A stretch of DNA of 64,000 nucleotides from Acetobacteroides hydrogenigenes (GCF_004340205.1 NZ_SLWB01000008.1:105008-169007), one strand, 5' to 3'. Shown: positions 9,699 to 17,569, counted from the stretch's first letter. Notes: generated by a model from the letters alone, not told the origin. Program-made: numbers and translations.

Positions 9699-10107
9699 GT
9701 ATGCCTATACGCCAGCCGTACGCCCCGCAAAGCGCGCAAGAAGCGCAAAGGAGGTTCTGCAGAAGGCCTTCTCTAGCAGTATAGGTAGAGGTAGGGCTGC
9801 GGAGCTTGCCGGAAGCTTTAGCTCGATGGAGCTAATCCAAATTCTGGTCAGAAGGCCTCTACTTTTAAAGACCATTCCTTTTTAGAGCTTACTTGGATTC
9901 CAGCTTAGATCACACAACAAGCACGGGATTGCTGCACTTATTCATAGCCCTCGCTTAGCCAGAGGGCTATTTGCTTGGCGTCTTCGCCCCTCGCCCCTTT
10001 GCAGCAGCATTAGGGCTTGTATACGGCAGCTACCAACAAAAGACCTAGCCAGCAGCGCTTCACGTTGTCCGCAAGAAGCGTTATCGGCACAGGCTACAAC
10101 CCGCAAA
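9699..10107. other. Non-coding stretch before the 41-bp array
   Basis: Higher G/C than the curlin upstream regions. Open frames here (9670-9885 plus, 9942-10151 minus) lack any recognisable feature. A hairpin AGCCCTC...GAGGGCT at about 9945-9969 is present but has no T-run. Nothing else is clear. Confidence 0.4.
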
Positions 10108-10352
10108 CGTTTTTCGTCAAAAACGCCCTCAAATAATTTACGCGGAAGCATTTCTCGCCGAAAACAGCATCATGTAGCTTACGCGAGCATGTTTTTCGTC
10201 AAAAATCACCTCAAATAATTTACGCGGGAGCATTTTTGGCCGAAAACAGCCTCAAATAATTTACGCGAGCACATTTTTCACGAAAAACTACCTCAAATAA
10301 TTTACGCGGGAGCATTCTTCGTCAAAAACGGCCTCAAATAATTTACGCGAGC
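10108..10352. repeat. Tandem array of six 41-bp units upstream of the gene at 10559
   Basis: The phrase CCTCAAATAATTTACGCG recurs at 10127, 10209, 10250, 10291 and 10332, with a degenerate copy at 10168, giving an exact 41-bp step. Each unit also holds a T-tract, CGTC or similar, then an A-tract (TTTTTCGTCAAAAA). The period is not a multiple of three, there are no unique spacers, and the unit is not coding. A second array with the same period and core lies at 58660. Confidence 0.9.
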
Positions 10353-10558
10353 AGGACTTCTTAAAGGAGACCAGCAGCTGCACAATACCCAAAGGGCTAA
10401 TCAACCTCCAAACTATGCGATACAGCTTACTGCAACCACTTTATGCCAAAAAAACCAAGCCATGCAGCATTGTTTTATGAATATTTTTTTTGCGTTAGCT
10501 GTTGGAATTACCCTGTTTTTTACATTTATTTAACATGTAATAAAAAAAACAAAAACGT

Positions 10559-11299
10559 ATGAAAACAAATTCTGTTTACCTAACCAAGATGCAAGTTGGC
10601 GAAGTGTTCAACTTCATTAAGCTGATAATTTTTATCCTTAGCCCGGTTCCCAACCTCAACGCTAGGCTAAAGGAGCTGGTAACGGGCCTTGCAAAGACCA
10701 TGGCCGACATGGAGGGGGTGATATCGAGCCCAACCTACATCGCCGAAACCAAGAATAAGAAGGCCAAGGATGCAAAGCGCGATAGCGAATACCTCTGCTT
10801 TAAGACTTTTATAGAAGCCTTCATTCACAGCTCCAACCCCACCACCTACGAGGCGGCCAACCTCATCTTCAAGGCGCTTAGGGATGCCGGGAACGTACAG
10901 AGCATGAAGCTCGACAAGGAAACAACGGCTCTATACGGGCTAAACGACCTATTTACCACCAACGAGCGCTACATAGCGGCCCTGCAAGCGCTTAGCGCCA
11001 AGCCAATGTGGGATGCCGTGATGGCCGCTCAGGCCGAGTTCGAAGAGGTGTACCACCTCCTCAGCAACGTAAAGGTTAAGGAATCGGAAGACGTTGCCGC
11101 CTACGAGCTGGCAAAGGTAGCCCGCAGGCAAAGCGCTGACATCCTGGAAATGCTCGATGCGCTTAACCTAGTAGATCCGAAACCCGAGTACGACGAGCTA
11201 ATTGCCAAAATTAACCACGAAATTGACGTTGTAATGCAGCAGCTGCATGCGCGCCAAACGCTGGCAGCCAAGGCAAAAAAGGAGCAAAGCGAGCCTTAA
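10559..11299 (+). CDS. Helical hypothetical protein, possibly DUF6261-like
   Basis: I do not recognise a function. The 246-aa product is charged and looks fully alpha-helical, with no signal peptide or membrane helix, and a Lys/Ala-rich C-terminal tail (LAAKAKKEQSEP). Size and layout resemble the genes at 27847 and 57806, and from memory the Bacteroidota family DUF6261; this is unverified. It interrupts the curlin gene series and has G/C-richer codon use than its flanks. A strong terminator follows. The 41-bp array ends about 205 bp before its start codon. Confidence 0.6.
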   Translation: MKTNSVYLTKMQVGEVFNFIKLIIFILSPVPNLNARLKELVTGLAKTMADMEGVISSPTYIAETKNKKAKDAKRDSEYLCFKTFIEAFIHSSNPTTYEAANLIFKALRDAGNVQSMKLDKETTALYGLNDLFTTNERYIAALQALSAKPMWDAVMAAQAEFEEVYHLLSNVKVKESEDVAAYELAKVARRQSADILEMLDALNLVDPKPEYDELIAKINHEIDVVMQQLHARQTLAAKAKKEQSEP

Positions 11300-11329
11300 A
11301 AAGACTAGAAACGCACACAAAGCAGAGGT

Positions 11330-11362
11330 AAAGGCCGAACCCATGGGTTCGGCCTTTTTTTT
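11330..11362 (+). terminator. Terminator after the hypothetical gene
   Basis: AGGCCGAACC-catg-GGTTCGGCCT followed by a run of eight T. Confidence 0.9.
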
Positions 11363-11363
11363 G

Positions 11364-11662
11364 TCACGGATTTAAGGGATTCCGTAGATTACACGAAAAA
11401 ACTACTGAACACGTTTAGCAAGCCCTACTAGTGCGTAAAAAGCATCTCCGTGTAATCCTTCAATCCGATATAATCCACGATTCAAACGATGTACGGCTAG
11501 CCGCCACTGTCTGGATCACGGATTTGATGGTTTTATCTGATTACACGGGAAAGAATCTATGCGCAACGATTAGCGTAGTCGTTATGCAGAGAACGTCTCC
11601 GTGTAATCCTTCAATCCGATCAATCCGGGGTTCTGACGATGTACGGCTTCTTCGGCATTCCC
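11364..11662. repeat. Two tandem copies of a 151-bp imperfect palindromic element
   Basis: TCACGGATTT begins at 11364 and 11516, and TCTCCGTGTAATCCTTCAA at 11445 and 11596, giving a 151-152 bp step. Within each copy a left arm (ATCACGGATT...GATTACACGG) is complementary to a right arm (CCGTGTAATCC...). Each copy ends with ACGATGTACGGCT. This looks like a repeated extragenic palindromic element, not a gene. Confidence 0.7.
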
Positions 11663-12039
11663 CCACCATCAACAGCTAAAAGCAGCGTTCAAAAGACCCC
11701 AAAATCGAAAGGTTACGCTTTACCCCTTCCAATAGCTCAAATAGCCCTAAAAAAAATGCAAGCTTTTACTAAAACCTTACAAAGCATAAAAATCAGGGTT
11801 AACGTTTTTACTTAAAAAGTAGGGAATTCCCCCATAGACTTTTAAGGTATCCAAATTTTTAACGGTAAAGTAGCGGCAGTATGCGTTAAGGCTACTACAA
11901 GCTCAATAACAAAACAGGAGCTAAACCTTAACGTAACCTGTAAATAGAACTTAAACGAACGCTTAAGAACGTAAAATTAGCTGACCTAAAAGAAAATTAA
12001 TACCGTGTTATAAAAGAAAATCTAACAAGCGTAAAAGAG
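11663..12039. other. Intergenic region before curlin 3
   Basis: About 380 bp with no coding frame, increasingly A-rich toward the promoter at 12040. Nothing else seen. Confidence 0.5.
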
Positions 12040-12086
12040 TATGGAAAATCCTAATTGAGTCGGCGGAAGGGCGTGGGGTAACTTTG
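12040..12086 (+). promoter_or_regulatory. Curlin promoter 3 with shared upstream element
   Basis: TATGGAAAATCCTAATTG (12040-12057), 21 bases, then TAACTTTG (12079-12086). The 21-base spacer here is G/C-rich and unlike the other two, so the conserved ends are not simply carry-over from a recent duplication. Confidence 0.75.
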
Positions 12087-12136
12087 ACCTGTCAGTTTGA
12101 AAAACTTTTTAAATGTCAAACCAAAAAACTAAAGTC

Positions 12137-13144
12137 ATGAAAAAGTACGCGATTCTTTTAGTACTAGTAGTTATTGCAACAGCTGCAATGGCACAATTCC
12201 AAAATGCGACCTTAGGTCAATACGGAAACATGAACGCTGCCAAAATCGAACAAATTGGATTCTTTAACGGAGCTGATGTACTCCAAGTAGGCTTCTACAA
12301 CGGAGCAAAAGTTGAGCAAAAAGGCGCTTTTGAATTTGCAAAAGTTGAACAATTTGGTTCTCTTAACTACGCTAGCCTTAAGCAAAATGGCATGTTTATA
12401 TATGGAACCATTGGGCAGTACGGCTTCCACAACCTAGCAAAGGTTAAACAAGCATCTTTCAGCTATGCTAACGTACTACAAGCTGGTAGCTTCAACATTG
12501 CAGCAGAAGTTAACAACGTAAAATTCTCCTGCTGGCAGCCTGCCTACGTTAACTGGTGCTTCAACCGTTGCGACCTTACCCTTAAGGGAAGACCATACTA
12601 CAATTCAATTAATCTTGGCGAAGGTACCTTCTTCACGCTTAAGCAAATTGGCGATGGCAACCGCTTATTCACAGATGGAACACTACATGGAGTACAAACT
12701 ATTGCTCAACATGGATACTGGAATTTCATCTATCTACAACAAAAGAATGGGGTAAGCGACCTAAGACAAAAGGGTATCGGAAACATGATTTGGCTAAAAA
12801 TGGGTATAAATGCAGACTATGCAAAGGTTTCTCAGTATGGCTATGCTAACCGTGTTGCCCTCGACCAACAAGACGGAAAATCGTGGATCTACCAACGTGG
12901 CGCATTCAACTCTGTTGCCTACTACGGACATGGCATCTGCGACAACTGCCCAACCGAACTTGCAAAATTTGAAGGTGATGATCTAAAGGTTGTTCAAATA
13001 GGCGTTAACAACAGATTGAGCCTAAAGAGCGAATCATTCGGAAGCAACGTAACTGTAACCCAATGGGGTAACAGCAACTACGGCACTGTAATTCAAGCAA
13101 ACTATGGTTCAAACAACAATGGTCCTTGCAACGGTTGCCACTAA
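12137..13144 (+). CDS. Curlin-repeat protein 3 (CsgA/CsgB family), seven cysteines
   Basis: This is a secreted 335-aa protein (signal MKKYAILLVLVVIATAAMAQ). Residues about 22-125 are compact 11-residue repeats without linkers: AKIEQIGFFNG, ADVLQVGFYNG, AKVEQKGAFEF and five more. A middle segment with three Cys (SCWQP, NWCFNRC) follows, then wider curlin repeats, a CDNC pair and a final CNGCH. Cys number and order match curlin 1. The short repeat period suggests one strand per repeat and tighter stacking. An in-frame ATG at 12113 would add MSNQKTKV. A nucleator or anchor role like CsgB is possible but not shown. Confidence 0.8.
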   Translation: MKKYAILLVLVVIATAAMAQFQNATLGQYGNMNAAKIEQIGFFNGADVLQVGFYNGAKVEQKGAFEFAKVEQFGSLNYASLKQNGMFIYGTIGQYGFHNLAKVKQASFSYANVLQAGSFNIAAEVNNVKFSCWQPAYVNWCFNRCDLTLKGRPYYNSINLGEGTFFTLKQIGDGNRLFTDGTLHGVQTIAQHGYWNFIYLQQKNGVSDLRQKGIGNMIWLKMGINADYAKVSQYGYANRVALDQQDGKSWIYQRGAFNSVAYYGHGICDNCPTELAKFEGDDLKVVQIGVNNRLSLKSESFGSNVTVTQWGNSNYGTVIQANYGSNNNGPCNGCH

Positions 13145-13198
13145 TCTAATTAAATAACACTACATCATCCATTAATGGTTAGATGAAGTCAAACTGAG

Positions 13199-13229
13199 CC
13201 CTGGCCGTAACAGTACGGCCGGGGTTTCT
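13199..13229 (+). terminator. Terminator after curlin 3
   Basis: CCCTGGCCGT-aacagt-ACGGCCGGGG followed by TTTC; the T-run is short. Confidence 0.65.
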
Positions 13230-13493
13230 AAGAGAATAAAGCAGATACCATAATTATATGTATAGCTATAAAACAACCACAAAGGCTTAGGCGGAGTAGT
13301 AAAAATATTTTTGCAGCAGAACAAACGGATCTCATATGATCTTTTAAACTAGAAAAATGGACATAGGGATACTGGTGCTTTAAATTTGCAGGAGAAGGCA
13401 TAATGGCATCTCCGAAAATTATAGAACACCATAGAAGAAGCTAATACTACATCCCCTTAATAGGACTAATCATTGTCTTATTTCAGAATTGAG
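13230..13493. other. Gene-free interval between two terminators
   Basis: About 260 bp with no reading frame of note, bounded at both ends by curlin-type terminators. It may be the remains of a deleted curlin gene. Confidence 0.35.
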
Positions 13494-13526
13494 CCCTGGT
13501 TGTAGCGACTACTACCAGGGTTTTTT
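13494..13526 (+). terminator. Orphan curlin-type terminator
   Basis: CCCTGGTTGTAG-cga-CTACTACCAGGG then TTTTTT, with one internal mismatch. It shares the GAGCCCTGG entry with the terminator at 13199, but no gene lies between them. Confidence 0.8.
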
Positions 13527-13625
13527 AGGTTCAAAAGCTATGATTTTGTTAAAACAGAGCTCATTTTAAACCTAATCGTTTAACCTGAGGTTAGTAAAAA
13601 GAAACATTTAAAAGACCATTAGCAT

Positions 13626-14120
13626 ATGAAGGGTATAGCATTCACGGTATTTCTGTTTCTGTCGGTGTTGAGCACCCCTCTACTTGCTCAAACCGATACT
13701 ACCAAAAAAGATGCTAAGACACAAGCCATACTCGAAGAGCTAGTAAGTAAAATTGAAAATGGCAAAAAGAACAGTAAAACCTCATTCGAGGAGATAGCCG
13801 GAGGGATAGTTCTTGATCAAACAAAAACACGAGCAGGCAAAGACTTCTACGACTTGTTTATCCAAAACCTTGTACTACCCGACAATGTCATGGATTACAC
13901 CATAGTTATCGACGAAACGCCTGGTCTTGGAACATCAACCATAGTAAAGGTAACGATTAACAATTTCGAGATATTTGGCAACTACCTACAGCCCAAACGC
14001 GATTTGATAGAAGAAACAGCCAATGAGGCTGTAGAGCTTGCCGCCGAGTTTATTGTAAACTACAACCAAATACAGCTGGAGTTGAGCAATAAGGAACAAA
14101 CCGGAACCGGAATATTTTAA
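13626..14120 (+). CDS. csgE: Curli assembly/transport protein CsgE
   Basis: CsgE is the periplasmic adaptor that caps and gates the CsgG secretion channel and selects curlin substrates. The 164-aa protein has a signal peptide (cleavage after PLLAQ) and the family pattern GIVLDQTKTRAGKDFYDLFIQN, where the E. coli protein has its T-R-G-.-DFY motif. Length fits. It starts a four-gene operon with csgF (11-bp gap), csgG (16) and the lipoprotein gene (18). No conserved curlin element is found upstream, so its control may differ from that of the curlins. Confidence 0.9.
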   Translation: MKGIAFTVFLFLSVLSTPLLAQTDTTKKDAKTQAILEELVSKIENGKKNSKTSFEEIAGGIVLDQTKTRAGKDFYDLFIQNLVLPDNVMDYTIVIDETPGLGTSTIVKVTINNFEIFGNYLQPKRDLIEETANEAVELAAEFIVNYNQIQLELSNKEQTGTGIF

Positions 14121-14131
14121 ATTGACCAGAT

Positions 14132-14551
14132 ATGAAAGCACTAAGAGTTGTATTGCTACTTGTTTTTATTTCTTGGACAGGTAGCGCATTGTCCCAACAG
14201 CTGACGTTTTCGTTCGTCAATCCTTCTTTTGGAGGAAGCCCTCTAAATGCCAGCTGGCTTATGCAGTCTGCACAAGTTCAATCGGACTATAAGCAAAAAG
14301 AAACATCAGCACAAGAGAAATCACAGTCAGATCTTGATGATTTTGCCAGCAATCTCAACAACCAGATCCTCTACTCTCTATCCAACGCCATTATTCAAAA
14401 ACAATTTGGAACTGAAGGCAAGCTAAAAGAAGGCGTGTATAACATAGGTAAGTACCGCATCAACATCGGCTCTGGAGCCGGAGGCGTTACGGTAACAATC
14501 TACGATAATTCTAATGGGAACCAAACTCAAGTAACAGTCCCTAATTACTAA
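14132..14551 (+). CDS. csgF: Curli assembly protein CsgF
   Basis: CsgF plugs the CsgG channel from the outside and links curlin nucleation to secretion. The 139-aa precursor has a signal peptide ending ALSQ. The mature N-terminus is QLTFSFVNPSFGGSPLNASW, matching the diagnostic T-F-.-F-.-N-P-.-FGG-.-P pattern of CsgF that inserts in the CsgG pore. It is followed by SAQVQ and a helical stretch. It sits directly before csgG. Confidence 0.9.
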   Translation: MKALRVVLLLVFISWTGSALSQQLTFSFVNPSFGGSPLNASWLMQSAQVQSDYKQKETSAQEKSQSDLDDFASNLNNQILYSLSNAIIQKQFGTEGKLKEGVYNIGKYRINIGSGAGGVTVTIYDNSNGNQTQVTVPNY

Positions 14552-14567
14552 CTATCATCGAAAGATA

Positions 14568-15947
14568 ATGCAAACCACAACAAAAATTAGGCTATTAGCA
14601 GGAGTTGCTGCCTTAGCATTTATAGCTAGCTGTGCCAACTACACGAGCCAGCCCTATAAGCCTGAGCGTGCTAGGTTAGGGCCCGAAACACCAATGAAAA
14701 AAACGCTAACCCAGCTACCTATACCAAAAGAGAAGGTAGTTGCAGCAGTATATAAATTTAGAGACCAAACAGGGCAGTACAAAATGTCGGAATCAGGAGG
14801 ATCATGGTCTACTGCCGTAACGCAAGGGGCTACAACTATACTTATCCGTGCGTTAGAGCAGTCGGGCTGGTTCATCCCTATCGAGCGAGAAAACATCAAC
14901 AATCTGCTAAACGAGCGCAAGATAATCCGGTCTAGTAGAGCTCAATTCGAAGGCAAAGAAACAGACCTTCCTCCTCTTTTATTTGCAGGAATCCTGCTAG
15001 AAGGCGGCATTATATCCTACGAAACCAACTTGCTTACGGGTGGTTTAGGGGTTCGCTATTTCGGCATTGGGGGTAACACCCAGTATCGAATGGACCGAGT
15101 AACCATTTACCTAAGAGCTGTATCCACCTCAAGTGGAGCCGTATTAAAAACGGTTTACACCTCTAAGACTATCTTGTCGCAGGAAATAAAGGCGAACGTT
15201 TACCGCTATGTAAGCCTAACTAAGCTGCTAGAAGCAGAAACTGGTTTTACCTACAACGAGCCCTCGGAACTATGTATTACCGAAGCCATAGAAAAGGCTG
15301 TACAGTCGCTTGTCATCGAAGGTGTCAAAGAAAAGTACTGGCAACTTCAAAATGCGAAGGATACGCTAAGTTCCCCAATAGTGAACTATGCAAAAGAAAG
15401 CTCCATGAATGACGACATAGATGTCTTTGGAAACACAACAGCCAATCCTCAGCAAGTTGCAGGACAGGTCAGTGTTGGAGCATCGTCTGGAGTAGAGCAG
15501 TACAACGGAGACTTTGCCTACAGTAACTATCAGCCATTTGCATTCATAAATACAGATATTACTTTGTCGAAGGTTCTTTCTTTTGGACAGAATCTTGGTT
15601 ACCGCTACTCTTATAAAAAGAACTACTTTTCGCACCAATTCCTCGATGCATCTGTAGACTTAAAGTTCTCTATGTTCCCGTACCATAAAGGAACTCCAAT
15701 TTTTGTACTAAAGGGTGGAACTTGCATTACAGTCAAATCTAAAGATGTCCGTAGCAACACCAACGTTTACCCCTATATTGGAGCAGAACTGGGCTTTAAG
15801 TATCGCCTCAACAAGAACTTCAGCCTTAACCTCACCGGGATGTACAGCTACATGCTTACCGATGAAATAGATGGAATTAAGAATGGAGATATGAACGACA
15901 AGTACTGGGGTGCAAAGTTGGGCTTTTTCTACCACATAAATTTTTAA
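14568..15947 (+). CDS. csgG: Curli secretion channel CsgG with C-terminal extension
   Basis: CsgG is the outer-membrane lipoprotein channel of type VIII secretion. The lipobox is FIASC (Cys at about residue 22). Residues about 50-270 match CsgG closely, including YKFRDQTGQYK, WFIPIERENINNLLNERKIIR and GVRYFGIGGNTQYRMDRV. E. coli CsgG is 277 aa; this one is 459 aa. The extra 180 residues are rich in alternating hydrophobic/aromatic strands and end in GFFYHINF, like an outer-membrane beta-barrel closing strand. In the pore loop, the region equivalent to Tyr51-Asn55-Phe56 reads MSESGGSW, one residue longer with Trp near the Phe position. Confidence 0.92.
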   Translation: MQTTTKIRLLAGVAALAFIASCANYTSQPYKPERARLGPETPMKKTLTQLPIPKEKVVAAVYKFRDQTGQYKMSESGGSWSTAVTQGATTILIRALEQSGWFIPIERENINNLLNERKIIRSSRAQFEGKETDLPPLLFAGILLEGGIISYETNLLTGGLGVRYFGIGGNTQYRMDRVTIYLRAVSTSSGAVLKTVYTSKTILSQEIKANVYRYVSLTKLLEAETGFTYNEPSELCITEAIEKAVQSLVIEGVKEKYWQLQNAKDTLSSPIVNYAKESSMNDDIDVFGNTTANPQQVAGQVSVGASSGVEQYNGDFAYSNYQPFAFINTDITLSKVLSFGQNLGYRYSYKKNYFSHQFLDASVDLKFSMFPYHKGTPIFVLKGGTCITVKSKDVRSNTNVYPYIGAELGFKYRLNKNFSLNLTGMYSYMLTDEIDGIKNGDMNDKYWGAKLGFFYHINF

Positions 15948-15965
15948 CCACTTAAGTAAAAGAAC

Positions 15966-17486
15966 ATGAGAACAAAGAACAAGATATTATCAGCAATACT
16001 ACTGTTATCCTTCGCCGTTGCAGTGGCAATATCATGCGAAAAGGATCCATTTCCAGTAAGCGAATATGGACGCATTACAGGAATCGTTACAGATGGTAAA
16101 ACACAAACACCGCTAAAAGGAGTAACGGTGTCAACTAACCCTGGGAGTTCTACTGCTGTTACCAACGATAATGGCGAGTATACGCTTAGCAACGTAAAAA
16201 TAGGAACAGTAACAGTAAACGCTGAAAAGGCCAACTATACAACCTACTCAGCTCAAATTGAAATTCGCAAAAATGTAACTACCACGGCAAACATTTCAAT
16301 GCAGCAATCTGCCAAAACTATTGGGGCTGTAACCCTAACTGGATCTATCCCCGACAGTAATGCCGTAGACATTAAGCCCAAAATAACCATATCGTGGAAA
16401 GTTAAACGCGAAGAACCTCTCGATGCTATATCCTACAAAGTAACGCTTAAGGAGATAGGAAGCAATATCGAAAAGGTATTCAACAACATCTCCGATACCG
16501 CCCTTGTAGTACAAGGGCTCAAGTTCTCCACCAAATATGCATGGAAAGTAGCGGCGGTGTACAACAACGCAGTTGTAGACACTAGCACAACTTGGACATT
16601 TAAAACAATGACAAGGCCCAACATGTCAGTTTTTTTTTCGAGGAGCTCGTCTAACGGGCTCTATCAAATTATTGCAACCGACCCTGACATGAGCTATGAG
16701 GAGGTTGTTACTGAGAAGTACGAAAAAACAGCATTTGCCCCCGTTGCTTACAAGAATCAAAACCTAATACTTTTTACCTCCTACCACGAAAACCTTCCAT
16801 ACGTATTTGGAATTTTTCGAGACGGAACCGGAGTTATGAAAATATCTCCGTTCCCAAACATGTCAGCATACTCTGTTGGCAATGGATACTCATTCTACAA
16901 CCATGGGAATAGTATCCTTTACACCTACATGGATCGCCTATACGCCATAAATACAGATGGGACCAACAATAGACAAATTGCAACAGCTCCAACAAATCGT
17001 CAGTTCACCAATGTAGACTGGTGTCCTGAAACCGGGAAGATTGTGGTTCGCACAGTTGGCCCTATGCCATACGAGTCTGAATTCTACACGATGGATAACG
17101 ACGGGTCTAACATGCAACTACTTATTGGGGGTGTTACAGGAATGCTTGAATCTCCATCATTCTCTCCAAACGGGAAATATCTAGTATATAGCCAAGATGT
17201 TAGCGGAGTCATCGACATTTCGGGTCAAAAAATTCAATCGCACATATTTCTAAAGAATCTAACCGACGACTCTGCACCTGTAGATCTCACATCGAATGGA
17301 GAAGGCAACACCTCGAATGGCACCAACGATCTATATCCACGGTTTGCACCCGATAACCGACAAATTATTTTCGTTAATAGACCAAACTTAGGCACTGCAA
17401 TTGGCGACATATATAAAACTGATATTTATAATGGAGGTAGAACGTCAGTGGTTACTAATGGAACCTTCCCGTTTTGGTCGTTCTAA
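15966..17486 (+). CDS. Lipoprotein with carboxypeptidase-regulatory-like, Fn3-like and propeller regions
   Basis: This is the fourth gene of the csgEFG operon. The 506-aa product has a lipoprotein signal (AVAISC) followed by EKD. A CarboxypepD_reg-like beta-sandwich follows at about 35-115 (GRITGIVTDGKTQTPLKGVTVS). An Fn3-like domain at about 120-215 (KWKVAAVYNNAVVDTSTTWTFKT) comes next. A TolB/WD40-like propeller occupies about 220-506 (YTMDNDGSNMQLL, SPSFSPNGKYLVYS, PRFAPDNRQIIFVN). It is likely surface-exposed and could anchor or chaperone the fibre; this is inference from position. A run of nine T at 16630-16638 lies in the coding sequence. Confidence 0.75.
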   Translation: MRTKNKILSAILLLSFAVAVAISCEKDPFPVSEYGRITGIVTDGKTQTPLKGVTVSTNPGSSTAVTNDNGEYTLSNVKIGTVTVNAEKANYTTYSAQIEIRKNVTTTANISMQQSAKTIGAVTLTGSIPDSNAVDIKPKITISWKVKREEPLDAISYKVTLKEIGSNIEKVFNNISDTALVVQGLKFSTKYAWKVAAVYNNAVVDTSTTWTFKTMTRPNMSVFFSRSSSNGLYQIIATDPDMSYEEVVTEKYEKTAFAPVAYKNQNLILFTSYHENLPYVFGIFRDGTGVMKISPFPNMSAYSVGNGYSFYNHGNSILYTYMDRLYAINTDGTNNRQIATAPTNRQFTNVDWCPETGKIVVRTVGPMPYESEFYTMDNDGSNMQLLIGGVTGMLESPSFSPNGKYLVYSQDVSGVIDISGQKIQSHIFLKNLTDDSAPVDLTSNGEGNTSNGTNDLYPRFAPDNRQIIFVNRPNLGTAIGDIYKTDIYNGGRTSVVTNGTFPFWSF

Positions 17487-17511
17487 AGAACCTAGCAATT
17501 ATGAGACATAC

Positions 17512-17560
17512 AAAAAGGGCAGATTTGAAAAATGACCTCTCAAATCTGCCCTTTTTTATA
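17512..17560. terminator. Terminator between the lipoprotein gene and the regulator
   Basis: AAAAGGGCAGATTTGA...TCAAATCTGCCCTTTTTT forms a strong hairpin with T-runs on both sides, so it can serve both convergent genes. Confidence 0.85.
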
Positions 17561-17569
17561 TACAATAGA

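Noticed and set aside
9670..10151. Reading frames of about 70 aa on both strands after curlin 2
   Set aside because: The plus-strand frame overlaps the terminator and neither has a domain, signal or promoter.
10108..10352. Possible CRISPR array
   Set aside because: The whole 41-bp unit repeats with no unique spacers, and no cas gene is near. The same applies to 58660-58917 and 43150-43570.
11431..11679. 82-aa reading frame
   Set aside because: It is wholly within the 151-bp palindromic repeats.
6126..13144. Adhesin, ice-binding or RTX-type repeats as an alternative for the three repeat proteins
   Set aside because: The Q-G-N-A-Q spacing and linkage to csgE/F/G fit the curlin repeat much better; no RTX nonapeptides or adhesin anchors are present.
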